From: Sphingomonas echinoides ATCC 14820
Lineage (GTDB): Bacteria > Pseudomonadota > Alphaproteobacteria > Sphingomonadales > Sphingomonadaceae
Direction of reading: 5' to 3'
NCBI RefSeq assembly: GCF_000241465.1
Contig: NZ_JH584236.1
Location: 171,605-218,106 of the forward strand
Length of the DNA stretch: 46,502 nucleotides
In this document: piece by piece, positions 16,262 to 24,525 of the stretch
How the letters are laid out: every line of letters begins with the position of its first letter
How positions within the stretch are numbered: position 1 is the first letter of the stretch
Translations under genes and position numbers: made by a program
Notes under the pieces: generated by a model
Databases searched by the model: none
Told to the model about the DNA's origin: nothing
What the model saw: only the letters and a program-made list of their open reading frames with translations

Positions 16262-17412
16262 TCCGCAAGAAATCGACCCGCGCGGCCGAGATCGCATTTG
16301 CCGACGAAGTGATGGCGTCCGACGAGTTCGCGGCTCTCCCCGAGCGCGTGCGATCGACGGTGCGGAACCATCGCCAGGGGATGCGGGGCGAGCGCGAGAC
16401 CGCCTATATGCTCGATCACCAATTCGGGCCTGACAACGACCGCAACCTGCTTATCCACGATCTGCGCCTGCCGGACGGGCAGGGCGGGTTCGCGCAGTTC
16501 GATCATATCCTGCTGTCGCGGGCGTCGCGCACCGCCTCGATCTTCGAATCCAAGAACTACTCTGGCCGGATCTCGAAGAACGAGCATGGCGAATGGATGG
16601 TCTGGTATCGCTCGCAACGTCAGCCGCAGAACATCCCCAATCCGGTCGAACAGGCCAAACGACAACGCAAGGTGCTGCAGGCGTGGCTGAAGCGAAAAGG
16701 GCATGACAGGGCGTTCGCGGAGGTCGGCGTATTCGTGTCCGTTCCGCCCACCGCGATGATCGACCGTTCCAAAATCGGCAGCGACGAGCCGATCTACAAA
16801 TGCGACAACCTTTACAAAGCCTGGGTGCCGTTCGGCGGGTCATCGCCCCTGGGACGAATGTTTTCGACCGGCGTCACCGCCGCGCAGATGGTCGAGATCG
16901 CCGACCAGCTCATCGCCGACCATGTCCAGGAGGGCGATATCTATACCCGCCTCGGCATCGTTCCTGACAGCACGGACGCCGCCGATACGTCTCATACCGG
17001 CGACCCGTCTGGGCCGATCAACATGCCCATCGTCCAGGCCGCGTCTGTGCCGGAATTGCCGCCGTACGTCGAGGCAGAGCCTGTCACTGTTCATCCGGCG
17101 CAAAGTCCCTCCACATCGGTAGCGGTTGAATGCACCGTTTTGGAGGTATCGCCCCCTGCCAAGGCGGTTCCCGTCAAGGCGGGCGCACCTATCGAGGTAT
17201 GCGCCGGGATCGTCGAGCGGACACTGCCAGATGGCCGCATCGCTTTCAGGGCCGCGCGCGACGATGAGATCGGCAGGGAGGTTCTTTCCGCGTTGTGCAA
17301 GGGCAAGGCGATCTGGAACCCGAGATTCTCCAACTGGATCTGCGTGCCCGACGTCGCCGACGTGATCCGGGCTGCACTTCCCGATGCGATCAGGGTCGGC
17401 CACGTCGCATGA
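16258..17412 (+). CDS. NERD-domain (nuclease-related) protein
   Basis: A 384-residue protein. Residues about 42-170 form a NERD domain: GMRGERETAYML, then NLLIHDLRLPD, GGFAQFDHILLS (D82) and SIFESKNYSGRI (E97, K99), the acidic-Lys set of restriction-endonuclease-like folds. The linker (220-300) is Pro/Thr-rich, and the C-terminus (about 300-380) contains an IEVCAGIVERTLPDGRIAFR region of unknown fold, perhaps a small DNA- or ligand-binding domain. NERD proteins are thought to act on DNA, but few are tested. 4-nt overlaps with both neighbours tie it to the transfer operon. Confidence 0.8.
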   Translation: MIRKKSTRAAEIAFADEVMASDEFAALPERVRSTVRNHRQGMRGERETAYMLDHQFGPDNDRNLLIHDLRLPDGQGGFAQFDHILLSRASRTASIFESKNYSGRISKNEHGEWMVWYRSQRQPQNIPNPVEQAKRQRKVLQAWLKRKGHDRAFAEVGVFVSVPPTAMIDRSKIGSDEPIYKCDNLYKAWVPFGGSSPLGRMFSTGVTAAQMVEIADQLIADHVQEGDIYTRLGIVPDSTDAADTSHTGDPSGPINMPIVQAASVPELPPYVEAEPVTVHPAQSPSTSVAVECTVLEVSPPAKAVPVKAGAPIEVCAGIVERTLPDGRIAFRAARDDEIGREVLSALCKGKAIWNPRFSNWICVPDVADVIRAALPDAIRVGHVA

Positions 17413-17906
17413 ATATGATCAGCCTGCCCCGGCCCGAATGCCCGTATTGCCATGAGGCGATGCGCCGCTGGCCGCTGGGGCAGCACATGCTGGTCTGCGA
17501 CACCTGCCGCCGTCCGATCGTGCGCTACCTCGCTGCGCCCTCGCGTCGGATCTTTCGGCTGCGCCCGCTCTACAGCGTCATCAACGCCATCGCGCTGTTC
17601 ATTCTGGTCGCGACCTTTCTCGCCATCGTGATCGCCCGCGCCGACATCCGGCATATCATGCTGGCCGTCGCGATCCCCATCGCGATGTTCGGCGCGAGCG
17701 ATATCGGCGATGGCTGGCTGTCCTGGCGTACCTCGCTCGATCGAGGGTGGAACCACCTTCGCAAGGGTCGCAAGGCGCGGCTGATCGGGCTGGCACGCGC
17801 AGCGTTCGGCATCGCCGGCTGTGCTGTCGCCATCTTCGGGCTACTTGCCTACGGCGACATGACCACTCCACGAAAACCGCTTGCCCATCAGGCTGGTCGG
17901 CCATGA
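17409..17906 (+). CDS. Zinc-ribbon membrane protein
   Basis: A 165-residue protein with an N-terminal zinc ribbon (CPYC at residues about 11-14 and CDTC at about 31-34) and three hydrophobic segments: about 59-78 (VINAIALFILVATFLAIVIA), 82-99 and 136-153. Between them a basic WNHLRKGRKAR loop faces the cytoplasm. ATG overlaps the NERD stop codon. Family unknown; a membrane-bound nucleic-acid or protein contact via the ribbon is possible. Confidence 0.6.
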   Translation: MNMISLPRPECPYCHEAMRRWPLGQHMLVCDTCRRPIVRYLAAPSRRIFRLRPLYSVINAIALFILVATFLAIVIARADIRHIMLAVAIPIAMFGASDIGDGWLSWRTSLDRGWNHLRKGRKARLIGLARAAFGIAGCAVAIFGLLAYGDMTTPRKPLAHQAGRP

Positions 17907-18394
17907 TTCCCTTCTGCCTGATCCTGGGCGACAGCACCGCGGTCGGCACGGCGCAGGCATTGGCAGCACAGGGCATACGCTGCGAGGTTCATGCGCGCGT
18001 GGGTGCCGGTTCGGCCGAGATCGAGCGGCGGGTGAGGGGCGCTTCGGCCGCCACCGTCGCCCTCATCGCACTCGGGTCGAACGATGCCGCCAGTCCGGCG
18101 CTCCCAACCAACCTTCTTGCGCTCAGGCGGCGAACCACCGCCGTCAAGGTGGCCTGGCTTGCCCCCTACGACCTGCGCGCGTCATCCATTGTCACGTCGA
18201 TCGCGGCACGTTTCGGCGACACCGTCATCCCGCTGCGGGCGCAACCGAGCCGGGATGGCATCCATCCGGTCAGCTATCGCCCCGTCGCCAAGTCGCTGCG
18301 GTGGGGGGCGGTCGCCCCCTTCAGAGCCGGCGTAGCGCCGGCGCCGATCGCGCGCGCGACCGTGCTGGTGATGAGCAGCCCACTCGGGTCGTGA
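17903..18394 (+). CDS. SGNH/GDSL hydrolase-like protein
   Basis: A 163-residue protein with the blocks of the SGNH fold: ILGDSTAVG (catalytic Ser, residue 11, in GDS), a Gly in VHARVGAGS, IALGSNDA (block III Asn) and SRDGIHPVSY (Asp and His of block V). It is short for the family, but all four blocks are present. SGNH enzymes cleave esters, including acetyl groups on peptidoglycan or glycans, so a cell-wall role during transfer is possible. There is no signal peptide. ATG overlaps the stop of the previous gene by 4 nt. It ends the overlapping gene train. Confidence 0.65.
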   Translation: MIPFCLILGDSTAVGTAQALAAQGIRCEVHARVGAGSAEIERRVRGASAATVALIALGSNDAASPALPTNLLALRRRTTAVKVAWLAPYDLRASSIVTSIAARFGDTVIPLRAQPSRDGIHPVSYRPVAKSLRWGAVAPFRAGVAPAPIARATVLVMSSPLGS

Positions 18395-18490
18395 TCGCCA
18401 TCTTCATGCCGCGAGCATCGGTCGCCGGAACCGAACGGCTCGACTCAATCCCGCTGGAACAAATCCGGCCCATATGACAGGCTGAACGTC

Positions 18491-18895
18491 ATGGACCATC
18501 GCATCACCCACACCTGCGGCCATGAGCAAACCCATTTCATTGCCGGGTTCGCGTCGCAGCAGGAGCGCAAGGCCACCTGGCTGCGCACGACGGTCTGCGG
18601 CGCGTGCTACCGCAAGCAGCGCCAGGAAGAGAACGAGCGCGACGCCGCGGCCTCGCAACAAGCCGTTGCCCATCTGTCGCTGGCGCCGCTCAACGGCTCG
18701 GAACGACAGGTCAGCTGGGCAACGACCATTCGCGCGAAACGGATCGCCTTGCTGCGCAAGGATCAACCTCTCGATAGCGTCGAAACCGGCGCGGCGCTGC
18801 TCGGCATCGCGGACGCCAAATGGTGGATCGACAACCGCGACGCGACCGACGCGCAGTTGCTCGCCTCGGCAGGGGTGGCTCAGGCTCCCGGCTGA
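18491..18895 (+). CDS. Hypothetical protein with a Cys/His zinc-like site
   Basis: A 134-residue protein whose N-terminus has HTCGHEQTHF and, 23 residues later, CGACY, forming a likely zinc site of the C-x-H/C-x2-C type. The rest is helical and charged (KQRQEENERDAAASQQAV), ending with an ADAKWWIDNRDATDAQLLA motif. Family not named with confidence. It lies about 97 bp after the SGNH gene and overlaps the 3' end of the opposite-strand response regulator by 16 nt. Confidence 0.6.
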   Translation: MDHRITHTCGHEQTHFIAGFASQQERKATWLRTTVCGACYRKQRQEENERDAAASQQAVAHLSLAPLNGSERQVSWATTIRAKRIALLRKDQPLDSVETGAALLGIADAKWWIDNRDATDAQLLASAGVAQAPG

Positions 18896-19311
18896 ACCGG
18901 CGTCGTCACCGCATTCTTCAGCGGCGCGGGCTTCTTGCCGTCAGGCAGCGTCCTGCGGAGGTGCTCGTGGACGATCGCAGCCGAGAAGGGCTTCGGGATG
19001 AACGTCGCCTTCTCGGGCATGTCACCCGGATTGGGACGGATATTGCCGCTGGCGATCACGATCTCGATCCAGGGCCAGTGCTGTGCGACATGACGCGCCA
19101 GCGCAAAGCCGTTGATCGATCCCGGCATCTCGACATCGGAGAACAGCAGGATGGTGTTGTCGGCCTGCTCCTCCAGCAGCACGATCGCGGTATCGCCGTC
19201 CATCGCCTCATGACAGCGAAAGCCGGCGTCCTCCAGGATCAGCGTCATGTCCATCAGGATGATCGGGACGTCATCGACCGCGAGCGCGAAAGGTACGGTC
19301 GAAGTGTTCAT
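18880..19311 (-). CDS. Single-domain response regulator (CheY-like receiver)
   Basis: A 143-residue receiver domain with no output domain. The acidic pair is in LAVDDVPIILMD, the phosphorylated Asp is D59 in LLFSDVEMPGS, the Thr/Ser position is in IVIASGN, and the conserved Lys is in FIPKPF. The start at 19311 has GAGG 5 nt upstream; longer in-frame readings have no coding signal. Alphaproteobacteria use such lone receivers in phosphorelays. No kinase is adjacent, so the partner is elsewhere. Confidence 0.85.
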   Translation of the reverse strand: MNTSTVPFALAVDDVPIILMDMTLILEDAGFRCHEAMDGDTAIVLLEEQADNTILLFSDVEMPGSINGFALARHVAQHWPWIEIVIASGNIRPNPGDMPEKATFIPKPFSAAIVHEHLRRTLPDGKKPAPLKNAVTTPVQPGA

Positions 19312-19477
19312 CACCTCTACAACCGCCTGTATCTGTAGGCGCTTGCAATCGTAGCTACCAGCTCCCACACCCCTCATCGAAGTGCATGTTGGCTCATCCC
19401 GGCCAGACATTCTGACGCGGGTTTCTGACGCCTGCAGCAGGACAGACAAATTAAGCGACTCTCAATCTTTTGTTGAA

Positions 19478-19500
19478 ATGTACGCCGCAAAGACGTACAT
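19478..19500 (+). promoter_or_regulatory. Palindromic operator before the DUF1778/GNAT operon
   Basis: ATGTACG (19478-19484) and CGTACAT (19494-19500) form a perfect inverted repeat with a 9-nt spacer, ending 27 nt before the antitoxin ATG. DUF1778 antitoxins with their GNAT toxins repress their own promoters by binding palindromes at this place. Confidence 0.6.
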
Positions 19501-19527
19501 GTGCGTGAAGGTTGGATGAGGTGTGCC

Positions 19528-19836
19528 ATGCTTGGCTTTCAGGATCAGGTCGGCGCCGTTGAGGAGCGCAGCAGCGAGCGGATGAACTTCCGTACCAAGC
19601 CGCGCATCAAGCAGGCGATTCAGCAGGCTGCCGCTCTTTCCGGTGTGGACGATTCCGTCTTCACGATGAACGCGGCCTATCGCTCTGCGATGGAGACGAT
19701 CGCGGCGCACGAACGCACCACCCTGCAGCCGGTCGATCATTCGCGCTTCTTTGCGGCGCTCGACACGCCGCCGGCACCCACCGAGCGACTTCGGGCAGCA
19801 TTCGCGCGGCATCGTGAGACGATCGTCAGCAGGTGA
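19528..19836 (+). CDS. DUF1778 antitoxin (TacA/AtaR-like)
   Basis: A 102-residue ribbon-helix-helix antitoxin. The N-terminal MNFRTKPRIKQAIQQAAALS is the characteristic DUF1778 start (strand, then helix), SVFTMNAAYRSAMETIA the second helix, and the C-terminal part (QPVDHSRFFAALDTPP) is the toxin-wrapping tail, with the common FFxALDxPP signature. Start at 19528 chosen for GAGG 8 nt upstream. The stop overlaps the toxin's GTG. Confidence 0.85.
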   Translation: MLGFQDQVGAVEERSSERMNFRTKPRIKQAIQQAAALSGVDDSVFTMNAAYRSAMETIAAHERTTLQPVDHSRFFAALDTPPAPTERLRAAFARHRETIVSR

Positions 19837-20387
19837 CGGCGACAGAGGACGCAAAGCTCTTCACCATCGAACCGCTCGATCCTGCCAAGCACGATCGAGC
19901 GGCCTTTTCCTGTGGCATCACGCAGGTCGACAACTTCTTCCGCCGGACCGCGAACAAGCTCGCCAAGGCGGATAACGTCCGCACCTTCGTGATGGTCGGT
20001 GCCGAGGGCGAGCTGATCGGCTTCTATGCCACCAACGCCCATGCGATCGACTATACCGAGTTACCCGATCGGTTCGCCCGCAACCGCCCTGCGCATGGCA
20101 GTATCCCGGCCGCCTACATTTCGATGATTGGCGTCGACAGCCGCTTTCAAGGGCAAGGCTATGGCGGCGATCTGTTGGTCGATTGTCTCAAGCGCCTGGC
20201 CTTGGCGGCCGAAGCGTTGGGGATCGCCGTCGTCATGCTGGACGTGTTCGACTGCGGCGATGCCGAGAAGGTGGCGAAACGCATCGCGCTCTATACCGGC
20301 TATGGCTTTGAGCCGCTGCCCTCCAACGGCTTGCGGTTGTTCCTGCCGATCGCGACGGTTCGGACTCTTACGCAAGCGGATGCGTAG
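19833..20387 (+). CDS. GNAT-family acetyltransferase toxin (TacT/AtaT-like)
   Basis: A 184-residue GNAT fold protein that, in known homologues, acetylates aminoacyl-tRNA and halts translation. The family's LDPAKHDRAAFSCG start, VDNFFRRTANKLAKAD helix, AYISMIGVDSRFQGQGYGGD acetyl-CoA loop (R-x-x-G-x-G) and LYTGYGFEPL end with its catalytic-type Tyr are all present. The GTG start overlaps the antitoxin stop (GTGA), giving tight coupling. It appears intact. Confidence 0.9.
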   Translation: MTATEDAKLFTIEPLDPAKHDRAAFSCGITQVDNFFRRTANKLAKADNVRTFVMVGAEGELIGFYATNAHAIDYTELPDRFARNRPAHGSIPAAYISMIGVDSRFQGQGYGGDLLVDCLKRLALAAEALGIAVVMLDVFDCGDAEKVAKRIALYTGYGFEPLPSNGLRLFLPIATVRTLTQADA

Positions 20388-20442
20388 GCTGAGAATTGCT
20401 GACGCGTAACTTGCCCAGTTCAAAGCCCCATGCTGCGCGGTC

Positions 20443-21204
20443 CTAATCAAGCATTTGATCTTTCAGCGTCAGAAGGGCGAGCACATCATTCCCAAAGCCT
20501 TTGACGCACTCCTCGGTCAGCTCAAACCTATCGGCGCCCCGGCGATCGAACCATGCGTCCGCCCCGATGATCGTCGGCCGCGACCGATCAATCTTTCCAT
20601 ACAGCACGTCCATCGCGTCTGACTCAGGATCGAGATCATCACGGGGAAACCAGTGATCCGGAATGCCGCCATTGCGTCGAAACCATCGGCGTCCGTTCTG
20701 ACCGTGGCAAACGATCATACAGGGCCAAGGACTATGGTCGATAAACCTTTGCGCCGTCGCCAACCGGCTGGTGGAAAAGGCAGCCGCCAGAGCGTCGATT
20801 GCTTCGAATGACGGCCGCCGGTGAGCGGCAGCAAGCGGTCGAAACAGATAGGCCGGCATCAACAGGTCGGCGGCATAATTATCAGCTTGCCGCTCAATGC
20901 CGGCACCGCCCTGGCTGACACTTCCGATCTCACTCGCCCTGCAGACCGACGACCGGCCGCGATGATGCTGCCAGTGGCCCAACTCGTGCGCGATCGAGAA
21001 GCGACGGCGACGCGGATCGCCATCGCCTTTCACAGTGATGATCGCCTGATTGCGAAAGCCGATGATCCTGGCTTCACAGCTCTCCAGAATGCCGTTGCGC
21101 ACCTTGGCACCCATCGTCCAAGCGATCGCCTCGATATCGATCTCATCCGGACTGGTGACGCCGAGGGACTGCAAAAGCTTTTCGGCTTGACCAAGCCCCT
21201 TCAA
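20443..21204 (-). CDS. ImmA/IrrE-family metallopeptidase
   Basis: A 253-residue protein with HELGH (H73, E74, H77) in FSIAHELGHWQHH and a downstream ERQADNYAADLLMP that supplies the third zinc ligand. Family members cut repressors of mobile elements or stress regulators. The C-terminal half carries WFRRNGGIPDHWFPRDDLD and a long acidic segment. Its ATG overlaps the stop of the gene at 21201-21641, so the two form an operon. It may govern a nearby element or a repressor encoded by the upstream gene. Confidence 0.85.
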   Translation of the reverse strand: MKGLGQAEKLLQSLGVTSPDEIDIEAIAWTMGAKVRNGILESCEARIIGFRNQAIITVKGDGDPRRRRFSIAHELGHWQHHRGRSSVCRASEIGSVSQGGAGIERQADNYAADLLMPAYLFRPLAAAHRRPSFEAIDALAAAFSTSRLATAQRFIDHSPWPCMIVCHGQNGRRWFRRNGGIPDHWFPRDDLDPESDAMDVLYGKIDRSRPTIIGADAWFDRRGADRFELTEECVKGFGNDVLALLTLKDQMLD

Positions 21205-21641
21205 ATCGGATTGCCGTCTTCGTCGATGGCACCAAGCTCTCGCAAATCGGCGAGTATATCATCCATCTCTTTCTCGGTAATGCCTTCGCCGTTGCGTGCG
21301 GCCATCGTCAGCCGGCTTTTCAGCTTGCTGTCATCGTTGGCGAACCAGGCAAGGACGGCCGCTCGATCCCTGAGAGGAAGCTGATGGACTTGCCCTCGGC
21401 CCGTTCCGGCTGCGCGATCGATCTCTGCTCGCGCAGCCTGAAGGCGCGACTTTCCAGATCGGGCGGTTGCGGTCGAGATTATCGCGCGGATACGGTCGGC
21501 TTCATCCTCGACATTCAGTCCTTCGGCCTCGACCTCCGCCAGTAATTCCGCGTCCGACATAGCCATGATGTCTGCGACCAGTTCATCCGCCAGCCGATCG
21601 ATCGGAGGGGTAGGGCGCCCCGCGCCGCTCACGATGACCAT
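21201..21641 (-). CDS. Hypothetical partner of the ImmA/IrrE peptidase
   Basis: A 146-residue helical acidic protein (SDAELLAEVEAEGLNVEDEA; then RIRAIISTATARSGKSRLQA; then KEMDDILADLRELGAIDEDG). No helix-turn-helix is evident. It is translationally coupled to the peptidase and could be its substrate or regulator. Only 67 bp separate its start from the IS3 terminus at 21709, so its native promoter may be lost or replaced by IS sequence. A 25-codon reading frame overlaps the start region (21629-21706). Confidence 0.6.
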   Translation of the reverse strand: MVIVSGAGRPTPPIDRLADELVADIMAMSDAELLAEVEAEGLNVEDEADRIRAIISTATARSGKSRLQAARAEIDRAAGTGRGQVHQLPLRDRAAVLAWFANDDSKLKSRLTMAARNGEGITEKEMDDILADLRELGAIDEDGNPI

Positions 21642-21747
21642 CCATTGGGAAAAGCCGCATCTATCTTGCGGCGGACACGGCGTCGGATAGTGGCATACGC
21701 CGTCATATTGAACCGCGCCGGGTTTGCCGGAGGCCGTTGGATGTGAG

Positions 21748-22686
21748 TCACGCTGCCATATCGATGATGTCCGCGGCAGCATAGTATTGCTCCTCGGCTT
21801 CGGCAGGCGGGATGTTGCCGATGGGTTCGAGCAGCCGGCGATGGTTGAACCAGTCCACCCACTCAAGGGTAGCGTACTCGACTGCTTCGAAGTTGCGCCA
21901 CGGCCCGCGCCGGTGGATCACCTCGGCCTTGTAGAGGCCGTTGATCGTCTCGGCCAAAGCGTTGTCATAGCTGTCGCCGACGCTGCCGACCGAGGGCTCG
22001 ATCCCGGCCTCGGCCAGGCGCTCGGTGTACTTGATCGATACGTATTGCGACCCGCGGTCGCTATGATGGACCAGGCCACCGCGATGAACCGGTCGGCGGT
22101 CATGGAGCGCCTGCTCGAGCGCATCCAGGACGAAGCTGGCATGCGTCGTCCTGCTGGCTCGCCAGCCAACGATCCGGCGAGCGTAGGTGTCGATGACGAA
22201 CGCCACGTAGACGAACCCCGCCCAGGTTGCGACGTAGGTGAAGTCCGATACCCAGAGCCTGTTCGGCGCCGGCGCACGGAACTGCCGGTTCACCCGGTCG
22301 AGCGGGCATGGCGCTGCTCTGTCGCTGATGGTGGTGCGGACCGGCTTGCCGCGGATCACGCCGGCCAGGCCCATCGCCCGCATCAGGCGGGCAACGGTGC
22401 AGCGGGCGACGTCGAGCCCTTCGCGCCGCAGCTGCCGCCAGACCTTGCGCACGCCGTAGACGCGGAAGTTCTCCTCGAATACGCGGCGCACCTCCGGCCC
22501 AAGCGCATCATCACGCCGAGCCCGAGCCGACCTCTTGGTCGGCTCAATCCTTCTGGCTGTGTGAGCATGATAGGTCGACGGGGCGATCGGCAGAACCCGG
22601 CAGATCGGCTCGACCCCGTACACCTTGCGATGCGCGTCGATGAACGACACCATCACCTCGCTCGGCGGTCGAGCTCCGCCATCGCA
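21748..22686 (-). CDS. IS3-family transposase OrfB (DDE integrase)
   Basis: The catalytic subunit. HTH-like PSTYHAHTARR and the DDE core are visible: LWVSDFTYVATWAGFVYVAF (first Asp), HHSDRGSQYVS (second Asp) and SYDNALAETINGLYK (Glu). It is read by a -1 slip on TTTT at 22689-22686, where orfA TAT-TTT-GCG becomes TTT-TGC, giving a fused OrfAB. An independent ATG at 22653 overlaps the orfA stop. The core looks intact, so the enzyme may be active, though its element is split by IS110. Confidence 0.85.
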   Translation of the reverse strand, partial: CDGGARPPSEVMVSFIDAHRKVYGVEPICRVLPIAPSTYHAHTARRIEPTKRSARARRDDALGPEVRRVFEENFRVYGVRKVWRQLRREGLDVARCTVARLMRAMGLAGVIRGKPVRTTISDRAAPCPLDRVNRQFRAPAPNRLWVSDFTYVATWAGFVYVAFVIDTYARRIVGWRASRTTHASFVLDALEQALHDRRPVHRGGLVHHSDRGSQYVSIKYTERLAEAGIEPSVGSVGDSYDNALAETINGLYKAEVIHRRGPWRNFEAVEYATLEWVDWFNHRRLLEPIGNIPPAEAEEQYYAAADIIDMAA

Positions 22687-22979
22687 AAATATGCGGACGC
22701 CTTGCGCAGGATCTCGTTGGCCTGGCGCAGTTCGCGGTTCTCCCGCTCCAGCGCCTTCATCCGGTCGGCGACGTCGCTCGGCACCCCCGCGCGCGTGCCG
22801 CTGTCGACCTCGGCCTTCTTCACCCACTCGTGCAGCGTCTGGCCCGCGCACCCGATCTTCGCCGCGATCGACACCACAGCCGCCCAGCGCGACGGATGAT
22901 CCTTCTCGTGGTCCAGCACCATCCGCACCGCCCGGGCGCGTACCTCAGGTGAGAACTTGTTCGTCGTCTTGCTCGTCAT
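22653..22979 (-). CDS. IS3-family transposase OrfA
   Basis: A 108-residue helix-turn-helix protein (FSPEVRARAVRMVLDHEKDH, then AAKIGCAGQTLHEWVKKAE) with a leucine-zipper-like C-terminus (MKALERENRELRQANEILRK), the standard OrfA layout that binds the IS ends. It overlaps OrfB at the slippery TTTT. GAGAGGAAGG precedes the ATG. Confidence 0.85.
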   Translation of the reverse strand: MTSKTTNKFSPEVRARAVRMVLDHEKDHPSRWAAVVSIAAKIGCAGQTLHEWVKKAEVDSGTRAGVPSDVADRMKALERENRELRQANEILRKASAYFAMAELDRRAR

Positions 22980-23001
22980 AGCCCCTTCCTCTCAGATCCC
23001 A

Positions 23002-24525
23002 TGAGGAGTGGAGACCGGCCGCGCTGTGACAGAGTTGGCCACCAAAATTGCTGGAGACCAATCATGACTGCGATAGCTGACGGACTCGATGCGCCTGCCG
23101 CGTTCCGCGTAGATCTCGATACAATTTTTGTCTCGTTGGAGCTCAGTAAATCGACCTGGCTGGTCACCTCACTAGCACCGGGTAGCGACAAGATGTCGCG
23201 CCGGACGATCGCCGGCGGCGATATCGACGGCCTGTTTGCCTGCTTTGCCCAACTTCGGACGAAGGCGCAGGAACGACAGGGCAAGCTTTACCCCTTGGTG
23301 GTAATCCAGGAAGCGGGCCTTGACGGCTTTTGGATCGACCGCGTGCTGGGCCGCGAAAGCTGGATCGAGAGCCATGTTGTCGATGCGGCGTCAATCGCGG
23401 TGTCGCGCCGCCACCGTCGCGCAAAGACCGATCGCATCGATGGCGAGATGCTGATCCGCACGCTGATGGCTTACACGCGGGGAGAACCGCGTGTCTGCTC
23501 GATGGTCCGGATACCGACGCCTGAGGAAGAAGATCGCCGCCGGATCGGTCGGGAGCGAAAGGCGCTGGTCGCCGAGCGAATCCTTCACGTCAATCGCGTG
23601 AAGGGTTTACTCTTCAGCCAGGGCATCCGGGACTATGAACCGCTACATCGTGATCGTCGCAAGCGCCTGGATGAGCTGCGAACCGGCGATGGCCGCGAGC
23701 TCCCTGGCAATATCAGGGCGCAAATCTGCCGCGAGCTCGACCGCCTCGAGTTGTTGCTCGAACAGATTAAGGCCGTGGAAGGCGAGCGGGACGCTATGGC
23801 AATCCCAGGCGCCATGGGCACGTCCGCGCCCATGGCAATGCTGCTCGGCCTCAAAGGCATAGGCCCAGAGTTTGCGGCGACCCTCCATTCTGAAGGCCTA
23901 TTCCGTCATTTTGACAATCGACGGCAGGTCGCCGCCTATGCTGGGCTGGCGCCGTCTCCATGGCAGAGCGGATCGATTGATCGTGAGCAGGGCGTCTCCA
24001 AGGCCGGAAATCCACGGCTGCGCACGACGATGGTCCAGCTTGCGTGGCTATGGCTGCGTCACCAACCGGACTCGATGTTAGCGCGTTGGTTCCAGGATCG
24101 CGTCACACGCAATGGTGGCCGCCTCAAGAAGGCGATGATCGTGGCGCTCGCCCGCAAACTTCTGGTCGCGCTTTGGAAATACGTGACCGCTGGCGTCGTC
24201 ATCGAAGGTGCCGCCATGAAGGCTGCTTGACGATATTCGTGTCGCATTTTTGAATCCCCAGGACCTGATCAGTCCTGACGGATCCAGGTGGACGGACCGC
24301 CAACTCCTATGGCTTCAAAAGCCGCTTCTCAGAATGGTCCCGTCCTCCTGAGCCCTTGCCCGTCGAAAGCGGGATATTGGTGCAGCCGTCCATGAGCGGC
24401 GACCGGATGTGAGGTTGTACAGGCCCGGAGACCCGGCCGGTACTATGCGATCGGGCTCAGACCTTGGATGCCGAACGAGAAAGGATGAATGCACATGGCA
24501 AACCCTTGACCCTAAAACCCTCATG
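23002..24525 (+). mobile_element. IS110-family element inserted in the IS3 leader
   Basis: An 8-bp direct repeat TGAGGAGT occurs at 23002-23009 and 24526-24533. The sequences on either side, joined at this repeat, restore a normal IS3 leader (terminus, then CCCCAACTCCTCA, then TGGGATCTGAGAGGAAGG before orfA). The enclosed 1524 bp carries one DEDD transposase. IS110 elements have no long terminal inverted repeats and insert by site-specific recombination with short core matches, which fits. Boundaries are uncertain by up to 8 bp. The 295 bp after the transposase gene is its non-coding end, where a bridge-RNA might lie in this family or its relatives. Confidence 0.75.
23064..24230 (+). CDS. IS110-family transposase
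   Basis: A 388-residue DEDD recombinase. An N-terminal RuvC-like part has FVSLELSKSTWLV, VIQEAGLDGFW and RRAKTDRIDGEML. A C-terminal Transposase_20 domain has LLGLKGIGPEFAATL, VAAYAGLAPSPW and the Ser-containing GVSKAGNPRLR. The first acidic residue is Glu rather than the usual Asp (LELSKSTW), as in a known subgroup of the family. TGGAGA precedes the ATG. No frameshift seen. Confidence 0.9.
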   Translation: MTAIADGLDAPAAFRVDLDTIFVSLELSKSTWLVTSLAPGSDKMSRRTIAGGDIDGLFACFAQLRTKAQERQGKLYPLVVIQEAGLDGFWIDRVLGRESWIESHVVDAASIAVSRRHRRAKTDRIDGEMLIRTLMAYTRGEPRVCSMVRIPTPEEEDRRRIGRERKALVAERILHVNRVKGLLFSQGIRDYEPLHRDRRKRLDELRTGDGRELPGNIRAQICRELDRLELLLEQIKAVEGERDAMAIPGAMGTSAPMAMLLGLKGIGPEFAATLHSEGLFRHFDNRRQVAAYAGLAPSPWQSGSIDREQGVSKAGNPRLRTTMVQLAWLWLRHQPDSMLARWFQDRVTRNGGRLKKAMIVALARKLLVALWKYVTAGVVIEGAAMKAA

